From DAONLM01 sp035406685 (GTDB lineage: Bacteria; Spirochaetota; GWE2-31-10; MWDO01): DNA of 8,129 nt. The stretch spans positions 1 to 8,129 of the forward strand of contig DAONLM010000140.1 of NCBI GenBank assembly GCA_035406685.1, given 5' to 3'. This document shows, piece after piece, positions 1-6,990 of this stretch (positions are counted from its first letter, which is position 1; each line of letters opens with the position of its first letter). The position numbers and the translations under genes were made by a program. The notes under the pieces are model-generated. The model searched no databases. It was given only the letters and a program-made list of their open reading frames with translations, and was not told the DNA's origin.

Positions 1-1
1 G

Positions 2-19
2 GAGAATTATCCTACTTTT
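2..19 (+). repeat. Direct repeat, copy 1 (18 bases)
   Basis: GAGAATTATCCTACTTTT occurs here and again, identical, at 130-147. The copies start 128 bases apart. An exact 18-base repeat at this distance, containing the less AT-rich core ATCCTAC, is unlikely to be chance even in AT-rich DNA. It may be a transposase-binding repeat at an element end. Confidence 0.75.
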
Positions 20-129
20 TTTGGAAGAGTATGAAAAACTTGGGATTACAGGGGTAGAGATGAAATGTAGTATAATAACATTAAAGTTATTCTTAAGACT
101 AACAAAGATGAAAAAATGGAATAAGAATA

Positions 130-147
130 GAGAATTATCCTACTTTT
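130..147 (+). repeat. Direct repeat, copy 2 (18 bases)
   Basis: Identical to 2-19. It is followed directly by CCGGCAACA and then by the stem-loop at 155-203. This places the repeat subterminal to the proposed element end near 215. Confidence 0.75.
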
Positions 148-154
148 CCGGCAA

Positions 155-203
155 CACTACCCCATTTTACAAAGCAATCTACAACGATTGCTATCAGGTA
201 GTG
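155..203. other. Two-part stem-loop
   Basis: An outer stem pairs CACTACC (155-161) with GGTAGTG (197-203). An inner stem pairs AGCAATC (173-179) with GATTGCT (186-192) around a six-base loop. The arms are separated by an asymmetric internal loop of 11 and 4 bases. All 14 pairs are Watson-Crick, and the GC content is above that of the surroundings. It is not followed by a T tract on the plus strand, so it is not a standard terminator. Folded single-stranded ends of mobile elements are one possibility. Confidence 0.6.
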
Positions 204-372
204 GGTTTTGAGACATATTATTGAAAGAATTTATTTTAAATTCTACTCGAAAAATAAACAAGACTATTACAATCTTTTCTCAAACAAAATTAACCCTGGC
301 ATAACTCTATCTTTTTAATTGCCTAAAAATAAAACCGCACCCGTAGTATATAAACTATCTTTAAATTTAATT

Positions 373-1899
373 TTATACTCGCTTATAAATAAGGAAGAGC
401 CTCTTATCATAGATTTGATAATATTTTGTTAAAGGATTAAAACTATTTGCAAGATCTGGAAATTCTTTTTTTATTCTTTCAAAACCAATGTCTATCTTTT
501 CTTTCATTATGTTTATACATATAGGCAACAAATTCTTTATATCGTTTGGATTTATTTTAGGATTTAAATCTATCATTATGTTAAGTAGAGGAGGCTTATC
601 CTGATCCACTGGTTTATTAAAAAGAATCATTTTTATCTCTTCTTTGAATTTTTTCTTTTGTTCCTCTGTTAATTCATGAATAGAATATTCATATTTATCA
701 ATAGAATAGAAGACATTTATAAGAAATTTTTTTATATTGCTGTTTTTATAGTAGATCTTATGAAGAATTGGCAACAATTTATTTGCTATATCAATATCTC
801 TCTTTGATAAGAGTGAAATATAAGATTTGAAATTTTTAATTTTCTTAAGATGATCTGTTGATTTAGTAACACTTTTAATAGAATATAATTCATCTATATT
901 TCTCTTTGGTCTTCTTCTTTCTGGGAAATATAGCCATCTAACTTTTTGTTGAAATTCTTCATTAAATCCAGATCTATAATTAAGTTTATCAGAAAATAAA
1001 ATCTTAAATCTCGACTTATCAATCTGTTTATTTATAATTTTTAAACAATCCACAATCATTTTTTTTACAGTAGGCTCATCCAGTTCTTTATTTCTTTCAA
1101 GGCATAATTGTATTAAGTTAGCCTCCTTAAAAAAAGTTAAATATTTAATAAAATTTTTCATAAATAAATTTTTATCAAAATTTTCATCAGAAAGAGACAT
1201 CCTTCTATAAATATCGAGTCCTCTAAAAAGATTAAGCATTAATCTATAGCCATTTTTTTTCTCATGATATATATCTAAAAGTGTCTGAATCAATTTATTT
1301 CTTGTTTCTATTCTTTTTTTTATATCTTCTATTTTTAATTTATTTGAATTTTCTTGTTCTAGTATTTGCTCTTTTTTGGTCCCTTCATTAAAAATTTCGT
1401 TTTCTCTCTCTTCAATTTTTTCTTCTAATTTTGTTTCGGATATTAATTCTACTTTTTCCCCTATGGGGTCTTCTTTCTTATTTTCTTTTTTATCTGCATC
1501 TCTATTTTCAAATCTCTCTATTATTTTAATAATATCATTATCTTCTTCTATCTTTTCTTCTTTAAGAAATATCAAATATTGCTTAAATTTATTTTTGCTT
1601 TGAGGTATAATTTCTAGATATCTTCTTAGAATATTAAGTTTATTTTGTAAAAGATATGCTATATTTTTATAACTATATGGAGCAAGCGATGCTATTAATA
1701 AATCAAGATGATTGCAGCTTAATGATATTATTTCTAAATAATCATAAAAATCCGACTCATTTAAATTAAATAAATAATTATTAAATTCTTTTATTGTTTC
1801 TATTAGATTAAAATTATTATAAAAGGCTAAAATACTTTCAAATGTTGAGAATCTTGAAACAACAAAGATTTTATCAAAACAATTTATTCTTTTTTCCAT
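373..1899 (-). CDS. Large charged helical protein of unknown function, partner gene of the STAS protein
   Basis: I do not recognise this family. The protein of about 508 residues looks soluble: no signal peptide or membrane span is evident. An N-terminal helical region (about 1-125) is followed by a Lys/Glu-rich, probably coiled-coil or disordered linker (about 130-200). A second helical region then runs to the C-terminus, with a basic patch FPERRRPKRN near its middle. No ATPase, kinase, phosphatase or DNA-binding motif is visible. The gene follows the STAS stop codon by 7 bases, so the two are surely co-transcribed. The start is uncertain: the frame is open to ATG at 1938 (521 residues), which overlaps the STAS gene. 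Neither start has a good ribosome binding site; the nearest AGGA lies 24 bases before ATG 1899. I chose 1899 because it fits stop-restart translation. A role tied to the STAS protein is inference from context only. Confidence 0.7.
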   Translation of the reverse strand: MEKRINCFDKIFVVSRFSTFESILAFYNNFNLIETIKEFNNYLFNLNESDFYDYLEIISLSCNHLDLLIASLAPYSYKNIAYLLQNKLNILRRYLEIIPQSKNKFKQYLIFLKEEKIEEDNDIIKIIERFENRDADKKENKKEDPIGEKVELISETKLEEKIEERENEIFNEGTKKEQILEQENSNKLKIEDIKKRIETRNKLIQTLLDIYHEKKNGYRLMLNLFRGLDIYRRMSLSDENFDKNLFMKNFIKYLTFFKEANLIQLCLERNKELDEPTVKKMIVDCLKIINKQIDKSRFKILFSDKLNYRSGFNEEFQQKVRWLYFPERRRPKRNIDELYSIKSVTKSTDHLKKIKNFKSYISLLSKRDIDIANKLLPILHKIYYKNSNIKKFLINVFYSIDKYEYSIHELTEEQKKKFKEEIKMILFNKPVDQDKPPLLNIMIDLNPKINPNDIKNLLPICINIMKEKIDIGFERIKKEFPDLANSFNPLTKYYQIYDKRLFLIYKRV

Positions 1900-1906
1900 A
1901 AAAAAA

Positions 1907-2248
1907 TTATTTTTGTATATATTTCCTTTTAATTTCATCAAACGACAATATATTAAAAAAAGTATCTAATTTTACAGTTTTGAAATGAGTTAAAAGAGAA
2001 TCTGATACATTAGTAAGTAAAAAATTTTTGCCTTTATTCTTGACAATATTTAAAGAGTGAACAAGTTTTCCAATTCCAGAGGAGTCAATAAATCTTATAT
2101 TCGCCATATTTATAACAATAACATCTTTATCACTTTCATTAAATAAAGGGAAAACACTTTCTTGATAATATTGAATATTTGTTATTGTGAATTCCCCTGA
2201 TAATTCGATTATTATTACATTCTTTTCTTTTAAAATATTAATCTCCAT
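1907..2248 (-). CDS. STAS-domain protein, anti-sigma-factor-antagonist type (SpoIIAA/RsbV-like)
   Basis: A 113-residue single STAS domain, the usual length for SpoIIAA/RsbV proteins. The N-terminal strands carry the family pattern IIIELSGEFT (12-21). The hallmark loop FIDSSGIGKL (53-62) contains the serine that partner kinases phosphorylate, most likely Ser56. In known systems the unphosphorylated protein binds an RsbW-type kinase and frees a sigma factor or another client. No such kinase, PP2C phosphatase or sigma factor lies in the window, so the partner is unknown. The ATG has a good site, AAGGG, about 9 bases upstream. A strong promoter lies some 30 bases before it (2285-2312). It is the first gene of a pair with the helical protein downstream and is divergent from an AraC-like gene. 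The STAS call is firm; an actual role in sigma-factor control is inference. Confidence 0.9.
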   Translation of the reverse strand: MEINILKEKNVIIIELSGEFTITNIQYYQESVFPLFNESDKDVIVINMANIRFIDSSGIGKLVHSLNIVKNKGKNFLLTNVSDSLLTHFKTVKLDTFFNILSFDEIKRKYIQK

Positions 2249-2284
2249 AAATTTAACCCTTATTATAAAATAACCTCATTAAAT

Positions 2285-2312
2285 ATCTTATCAAATTTTT
2301 CAGCTATGTCAA
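2285..2312 (-). promoter_or_regulatory. Sigma-70-type promoter for the STAS/helical-protein operon
   Basis: On the minus strand TTGACA (2312-2307) is followed after 16 bases by TAAGAT (2290-2285), which is preceded by TGA, an extended -10 feature. Transcription should begin near 2278, giving a leader of about 30 bases that contains the AAGGG site of the STAS gene. The -35 box is perfect and the -10 box matches 4 of 6. Confidence 0.65.
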
Positions 2313-2338
2313 GAAAAAGATTTTTAGTTTTAAAATTT

Positions 2339-2367
2339 TTGACAGAATTTAAAATTTAAATTATAAT
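2339..2367 (+). promoter_or_regulatory. Consensus sigma-70 promoter for the AraC-like gene
   Basis: TTGACA (2339-2344), a 17-base spacer, then TATAAT (2362-2367): a perfect match with ideal spacing. Transcription should start near 2374, leaving a short leader of about 27 bases before ATG 2401. Its -35 box is only 26 bases from the -35 box of the opposing promoter. Confidence 0.75.
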
Positions 2368-2400
2368 ATTTTAAAAAATTTACTTTAACTGGTTATTAAA

Positions 2401-3078
2401 ATGGTATTAAAAGAGTATTTTAATTTTGAAAGAAATATTAAAAATAAAATTTTAAATATAAAAACCTTTGAATTTCATCCCGGAGAAAAAACCAAATTTG
2501 ATTATAATATATTTAAATCATTTTATATTTTTTTTAATATAGGCCATATATTACAATATGAAATCGATGAGACAAATATATTCTGCCCTGCAAAAAGTGG
2601 CTTAATTGGCATAAAAAATCATCCTGTATTTATGTTTAATAAAAGTCATTATTATAAATTTACTGTTATTACTTTAAATAAAGAGATTGAGCATATTCTA
2701 ATAAAAAAACTTGAATCTTATATTGAAGATAAATTTAAACATATTATTAAAAGTAAAAATTTTAGCTTTAGTTTTTCTTTAAATATAGAAATGATTGAAT
2801 TAATAGAATCTATATACAAAACAGCCGCATCATTAAAAGAAGAGATATATTATTTAGAATTAGAGTCTAAATTTTTGTTATTTTTATCTGTTATTTTAAA
2901 AGAGATATTTTATGAAAATTTTAGATACAATGAACTTGCTGCCACCCCTGATCTTAAATATTTGTACTGTTTAAAATCAATGAGTGATACTGGACTTCCT
3001 GCATCAAGAGTATTAAAACTTTACAATTTAGATGAAAAATCTTTTGAAAGAATTTGTAAAAAATTTTCTTATGAGTAA
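2401..3078 (+). CDS. Short AraC-like transcriptional regulator, possibly truncated
   Basis: A 225-residue protein. Residues 20-95 look like the cupin-type N-terminal sensing half of AraC-family regulators: FHPGEK (25-30), then strands ending in SGLIGIKNHPVFMF (66-79) and YKFTVITL (85-92), a pattern seen in DUF6597-type members. A helical linker follows (95-180). The C-terminus (about 196-222) reads as a helix-turn-helix, PASRVLKLYNLDEKSF with following basic residues. AraC proteins normally have two such motifs over about 100 residues; here only one fits before TAA. One base out of frame, 3074-3118 reads SNNTFFKFQRFLAII, which resembles the following part of the family, so a frameshift may have clipped the gene. 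No ribosome binding site is clear; ATG 2401 is chosen because an in-frame stop lies at 2386 and because it fits the promoter. The divergent position suggests control of the STAS operon. Family assignment is moderate. Confidence 0.6.
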   Translation: MVLKEYFNFERNIKNKILNIKTFEFHPGEKTKFDYNIFKSFYIFFNIGHILQYEIDETNIFCPAKSGLIGIKNHPVFMFNKSHYYKFTVITLNKEIEHILIKKLESYIEDKFKHIIKSKNFSFSFSLNIEMIELIESIYKTAASLKEEIYYLELESKFLLFLSVILKEIFYENFRYNELAATPDLKYLYCLKSMSDTGLPASRVLKLYNLDEKSFERICKKFSYE

Positions 3079-3239
3079 TAATACCTTTTTTAAATTTCAA
3101 AGATTTTTAGCAATAATATGAACTTACAAAAATAAAAAAATTGATATATTAAAAATAGAAATATTTACATTCATAAAAAGTTATATCTCTTATTGTTAAT
3201 GATCTGTAAAAAAAAATGGCGATAGATATTATTCTAATT

Positions 3240-4556
3240 TTATATATCTTTTCTTCCTATACAATAATACTCAAATCCTCTTTTTATCATCTCCTGATAA
3301 TCATATATATTTCTTCCATCAATAATTATTGGCAATTTAAGATTATATTTTAAAATTCCAAAATCTACTTTTTTAAACTCTTCCCATTCTGTTAAGATAA
3401 GTAAGGCATCAGAATTTTTTAGAGATTCATATTTATCATTGAAATACTTTATATTATTTGATTCTGGGAATATCTTTTTGAAATTACTGCTTGCTACTGG
3501 ATCATATAAATTTAATTTAGCTCCATCCTTTAATAATCCATTTACAATATCAATAGAAGGGGCCTCTCTTATGTCATCGGTATTTGGTTTAAATGCAAGC
3601 CCCCATACTGTAAGTTGTTTATCTTTATTTATCCATAAAATTTGTTCAATTTTTTCTATAAATTTAATCCTTCTTTCATTATTGATTTTTTCTGTCTCTT
3701 TAAGAAGTCCAAAATCAAGGCCATAATCCTCACCCATCTTTATAAAAGCCTTAACATCCTTTGGAAAACAAGATCCACCATAGCCAATTCCAGCATTTAA
3801 AAAACTCCTCCCAATTCTTTTATCAAACCCCATTCCTTCTGCCACCATATTTATGTCTGCACCGGTTTTTTCGCAAAGATCAGCAACCATATTTATATAG
3901 GAAATTTTCATTGCAAGAAATGAATTTGATGCATGCTTTATAAGTTCTGCTGTTGCTGGATTTGTTATAATCAATTTAAATCCTTTATCAGTCAAAGGTT
4001 TATAGAGGTCTAGAAAAATATTTTTTGCCCTATCACTCTCCACACCTACGACAATTCTATCTGGATTAAGAAAGTCATATAAAGCCGAACCTTCTCTTAA
4101 AAATTCCGGATTTGATGCAACATCAAAGTCTACATTCTTTTTAGCATATCTCTTTACTGTCTTTTTTACCCATTGATGAGTATTGACTGGAACAGTGGAT
4201 TTTTCAATAAGAAGCTTGTAACTATTTAATCTAATAGCAATCTCTCTTGATATCTCCTCTATTTGAGAAAGATCGGCCTTCCCGGTATCACTTTGAGGAG
4301 TTCCAACACAAAAAAATATCACATCAGAAAAATTTATTGCCTTTTCAAGATCATTGGTAAAGGTTATTCTATTATTCTTAATATTTTTTATTAAAAGTTC
4401 ATCAAGTCCGGGCTCATAGATAGGAGATATCCCCTTGTTTAATTTTTCGAGTTTTTCCTCAATTTTTTCTACACACATTACCTCATTTCCAAGTTCAGAA
4501 AAACAGGCCGCTGTAACAAGTCCAACATACCCGGCTCCAATAACAGTTATTTTCAT
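3240..4556 (-). CDS. ugd: UDP-glucose 6-dehydrogenase (UDP-glucose/GDP-mannose dehydrogenase family)
   Basis: Cytoplasmic enzyme that oxidises UDP-glucose twice with NAD+ to UDP-glucuronate, a precursor for surface polysaccharides. At 438 residues it has the normal length and the three domains in order. The NAD-binding fold begins with GAGYVG (7-12). The central domain carries NPEFLREGSA (149-158), with Lys207 and Asn211 in ELIKHASNSF. GYGGSCFPKD (258-267) contains the catalytic Cys263 and Asp267. The C-terminal substrate-binding domain has GLAFKPNTDDIREAPS (319-334) and ends near DGRNIYD (413-419). All key residues are present, so it should be active. GDP-mannose or UDP-sugar variants of the family cannot be fully excluded. 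The start has GGAG 7 bases upstream. It is the last gene of the yebC operon, 60 bases after the lipoprotein gene; a TATAAT at 4586-4581 on the minus strand could add a weak internal promoter. Confidence 0.93.
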   Translation of the reverse strand: MKITVIGAGYVGLVTAACFSELGNEVMCVEKIEEKLEKLNKGISPIYEPGLDELLIKNIKNNRITFTNDLEKAINFSDVIFFCVGTPQSDTGKADLSQIEEISREIAIRLNSYKLLIEKSTVPVNTHQWVKKTVKRYAKKNVDFDVASNPEFLREGSALYDFLNPDRIVVGVESDRAKNIFLDLYKPLTDKGFKLIITNPATAELIKHASNSFLAMKISYINMVADLCEKTGADINMVAEGMGFDKRIGRSFLNAGIGYGGSCFPKDVKAFIKMGEDYGLDFGLLKETEKINNERRIKFIEKIEQILWINKDKQLTVWGLAFKPNTDDIREAPSIDIVNGLLKDGAKLNLYDPVASSNFKKIFPESNNIKYFNDKYESLKNSDALLILTEWEEFKKVDFGILKYNLKLPIIIDGRNIYDYQEMIKRGFEYYCIGRKDI

Positions 4557-4616
4557 CTAAAAACTCCATTTTAATAAAAAATTATATATGAAAAATATAG
4601 ATCAAAAAAAATTTTT

Positions 4617-6722
4617 CTATTTTTCTATCATAATCCATTCTTTTGAAAGAATGGCTCTATCTTCAAAAACCTTTTTTATATCTTTATAATTTTCTATATC
4701 AATCTCTGGATTTTTATAAACTATCTCAGAATTAAATTTTATATTTCTCTTCTCAACTGAAAAATTAGCCCTAAATTCTATATCATTAAATATATCTATA
4801 ATAGGCTCTGGCACAAAAGAGACTTTATATTTATCCGGGATCGTTATATCAATAGAAATCTTAATTTTGCCAATATAATCAACATAAAATGGCAATTTTC
4901 TTTTATCCTTTACAACATTGTTTGCCTTATAATTAAAACCAGGTATATTAAAGAGTTTTATATTTGCACCAGAGGTCAAAGAAAAATTATTTACAATAAA
5001 ATTTTCTTCAAGATATATATTATTATCAAAGTCAGATAGGTTATTAACAAAGTTATAATTTATAAGATTGATATCTTCTGAAATAGAATTCAATCTTGAA
5101 ATAATATATTTATCAAGTTCCTCTTTTGATAATAGTCTTAAATGTCTTATATTTTTTTCATCAATTCCTTTAATTATTGTTATTCTTTTTACTTTAAGAG
5201 AATTGTCTTCCTTCAATTCACAGATATATTTCTGTTCTGTAATATTATCATCAAGAGAAAAGGAAGATAGTTTAAAAAGATCGCTATTCGAAATCGGAAG
5301 AGCAAAGGCATTATTACTCTCAAGATTCTTCTGATAAATAGAGAAATTACTATTTTCAAAACTGAGTATCCTCTTTTCTCCATTTATATTCACCATACAC
5401 AATACAGAATCAAATTGCTTTAAATTTGGCAAATCTTTCATTACTGTTTTATGAGTGGAATATTTATAAAATAAAATATAAGATTCTATATCATAAATGT
5501 TGCATAATCTTGTAAAAAGAAAAGATTTATCGAGTGCATTGAGCGAATTAAATTGTAAAATTCTATCCTCTGAAAGTGGGACATATCTTGAATTTTTAAA
5601 AGAGATATTGGAATAGTCAATCTTTCTGTTTATATAATCATAAAGTAATTTTACTATTTTTTCTTTATCATTTTCTCTGCCTATTATCTTTTCACCAAAT
5701 CTTTTAATATTTTCTGAAATTTTAGTTGAAAAATACTTTTCATAATATATCCTTGATAAATTTTGCCATTCATCATTAAATGAAAACATTATTGCTGGTA
5801 AAATTTTATCAATATCAGGTGTATTATATTCATCATCTATAAAGGGGGATATCTGATTTAATTCCATATATAATTTATTGGTATTAATATTACTATTTAC
5901 TTTAATTTCTGGCTTATTAAATGGTATTAAGCCTTCATATATATTATATTTTAAATTGATATTTGAAGGATAACTGATTGTTATTACTTTTTTTTCAACA
6001 TATTCTTCCTGAACAAGATCCTCCTCAAGAAAAAAAGGATTTTCAAGATAATCAAATTTTCCCTTTATTTCTGCCTCCCATATATGAACTGCTCCAACCT
6101 CACTATCTTTTAAACCAAATTTTATTCTATGTAAAATATCATATTGAGGATCTCTATTGTATATTGGCTCATCGTTTATAGCCTCCTCTTCCACAAAAGA
6201 AAGAGATCCATTTTTAGAAACCGTAATCCCATAAAGAAGTCTTGCATTTGAAAAGAGTTTGTTATAATAAAAATATTGGGTTGACTCTTCTTTTCCCTCT
6301 TCATTTAGTATCTTAAATCCAATTTTTATATTCATTTTATAATTGAGATTTTCATCAATTACTATCTCTTTTTTATTCAACAATATAGCAATATTTTCAT
6401 TATTAGCCCTATTAACCTCTTTTGACTTTTTCCATATAAAGTTAATATCTGGATCTTTTATCTCATTTATGTTTTCAAATTCCTCAAACATTCTCTCCTG
6501 TTTAAATTGTATTTTTTTTACCTCTTCTTTGTTAAATTCTCTTATTTTACCTTTTATTACAAAAAAAACTTTGTTTTTCTCTATTTTTAATAATTTCCCT
6601 TTGTATTCGCTCCCATCATTAAGAATAATTATATGAATGGCATTTTTCTTACTTCCTATCTCTCCACCGCTTTTACAGCAAAGAATTAATAATACCATGA
6701 ACAATAGAATTAGTTTTCTCAT
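4617..6722 (-). CDS. DUF3857/transglutaminase-like lipoprotein with apparently lost catalytic triad
   Basis: A 701-residue protein with an export signal: basic MRK, a hydrophobic stretch to residue 14, then LILCC, a relaxed lipobox with Cys15 or Cys16, so probably a membrane-anchored lipoprotein. Residues 29-73 form a small beta module (DGSEYKGKLLKIEKNKVFF), like those that precede some DUF3857 proteins. Residues 108-300 match the DUF3857 layout, including KILNEEGKEE (137-146) and SEVGAVHIWEAE (207-218). Residues 350-465 align with a transglutaminase core, but the usual GDCKDKA block reads LNALDKS (394-400), with Ala396 in place of Cys. The FNHA-type block reads FDSV (437-440), with Ser for His, and the DPT-type block reads LSFEN (453-457). 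A beta-rich C-terminal half follows. The start has AAGGA, and that site overlaps the stop codon of the 75-residue gene, so translation is probably coupled. A structural or binding role in the envelope is inference. Confidence 0.75.
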   Translation of the reverse strand: MRKLILLFMVLLILCCKSGGEIGSKKNAIHIIILNDGSEYKGKLLKIEKNKVFFVIKGKIREFNKEEVKKIQFKQERMFEEFENINEIKDPDINFIWKKSKEVNRANNENIAILLNKKEIVIDENLNYKMNIKIGFKILNEEGKEESTQYFYYNKLFSNARLLYGITVSKNGSLSFVEEEAINDEPIYNRDPQYDILHRIKFGLKDSEVGAVHIWEAEIKGKFDYLENPFFLEEDLVQEEYVEKKVITISYPSNINLKYNIYEGLIPFNKPEIKVNSNINTNKLYMELNQISPFIDDEYNTPDIDKILPAIMFSFNDEWQNLSRIYYEKYFSTKISENIKRFGEKIIGRENDKEKIVKLLYDYINRKIDYSNISFKNSRYVPLSEDRILQFNSLNALDKSFLFTRLCNIYDIESYILFYKYSTHKTVMKDLPNLKQFDSVLCMVNINGEKRILSFENSNFSIYQKNLESNNAFALPISNSDLFKLSSFSLDDNITEQKYICELKEDNSLKVKRITIIKGIDEKNIRHLRLLSKEELDKYIISRLNSISEDINLINYNFVNNLSDFDNNIYLEENFIVNNFSLTSGANIKLFNIPGFNYKANNVVKDKRKLPFYVDYIGKIKISIDITIPDKYKVSFVPEPIIDIFNDIEFRANFSVEKRNIKFNSEIVYKNPEIDIENYKDIKKVFEDRAILSKEWIMIEK

Positions 6723-6731
6723 TTTAAATCC

Positions 6732-6959
6732 TTATATAAACTTGTTACTCTTTTTATTTTTTTCTGTTTCTTCCTTCTCTTTTTTGTAATTTTCTAAAAG
6801 AGTTTTATAATCATTTATGGCTGATTCTATCTCTTTTACTAATTTTTCTGGTGTGTCCACTATTTCAAGCTTATTTATTATTGAATAGCCAATATTTATG
6901 GCTGCTCTTCTATAATTAATTTCAAGAAGATCCAGTATCTTTTTTTTATCTTCGCTCAT
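6732..6959 (-). CDS. Small charged helical protein (75 residues), unknown function
   Basis: I do not recognise this protein. It is nearly all predicted helix: MSEDKKKILDLLEINYRR at the start, a middle segment INIGYSIINKLEIVDTPEKL, and a Lys/Glu-rich tail KKEKEETEKNKKSNKF that may be disordered or coiled. It has no signal peptide, membrane span or Cys. The gene is credible: it has AAGG about 8 bases before its ATG, sits 31 bases after yebC and 9 bases before the lipoprotein gene, and its TAA stop forms part of the next gene's TAAGGA ribosome binding site. It is therefore translated in step with its neighbours. Function unknown. Confidence 0.8.
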   Translation of the reverse strand: MSEDKKKILDLLEINYRRAAINIGYSIINKLEIVDTPEKLVKEIESAINDYKTLLENYKKEKEETEKNKKSNKFI

Positions 6960-6990
6960 ATTCTTACCTTAAAAAAATTTAAATTAAAAA

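Larger units (their letters stand above)
1..215. mobile_element. Probable terminal fragment of an insertion sequence (no intact gene)
   Basis: No convincing gene lies here. An open frame at 21-224 is short, lacks a recognisable domain and runs through repeat and hairpin DNA, so I do not call it. The segment holds two copies of an 18-base direct repeat (2-19, 130-147), a two-part stem-loop (155-203), and, read on the minus strand from 215, an end beginning TGTCTCAAAAC. That resembles TGTCGTTCAAAAC at 7799, next to the transposase remnant. Repeated sequences inside a TGT-starting end are known from IS21-like and Mu-like elements. I infer the end of an element that continues left of the window. 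A reading frame at 1-54 ending in TAG could be the tail of a gene cut by the window edge, but I cannot identify it. Positions 216-372 are AT-rich spacer with nothing further recognised. Confidence 0.4.

Noticed and set aside
80..92. Thirteen-base match ATTAAAGTTATTC with 8094-8106
   Set aside because: Short and AT-rich, with no flanking similarity and no sensible place in either element; treated as chance.
155..203. Integron attC site
   Set aside because: The folded shape is suggestive, but the conserved outer core triplets (AAC/GTT boxes in the right places) are not present.
21..224. A 67-codon open frame on the plus strand
   Set aside because: It runs through the direct repeat and the stem-loop, has no ribosome binding site or domain, and lies in proposed element-end DNA.
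1376..1603. Serine/phenylalanine-rich plus-strand open frame
   Set aside because: It is the antisense shadow of the charged linker of the helical protein; Ser/Phe-rich composition comes from reading Lys/Glu codons backwards.
3079..3239. Bidirectional terminator between the converging genes
   Set aside because: The gap is almost pure A and T; I find no stable GC-containing stem followed by a T tract on either strand.
4590..4625. Hairpin from the A and T runs between the lipoprotein gene and ugd
   Set aside because: The symmetry AAAAAAAATTTTT is expected in DNA this AT-rich and has no GC stem, so it is not called a terminator.
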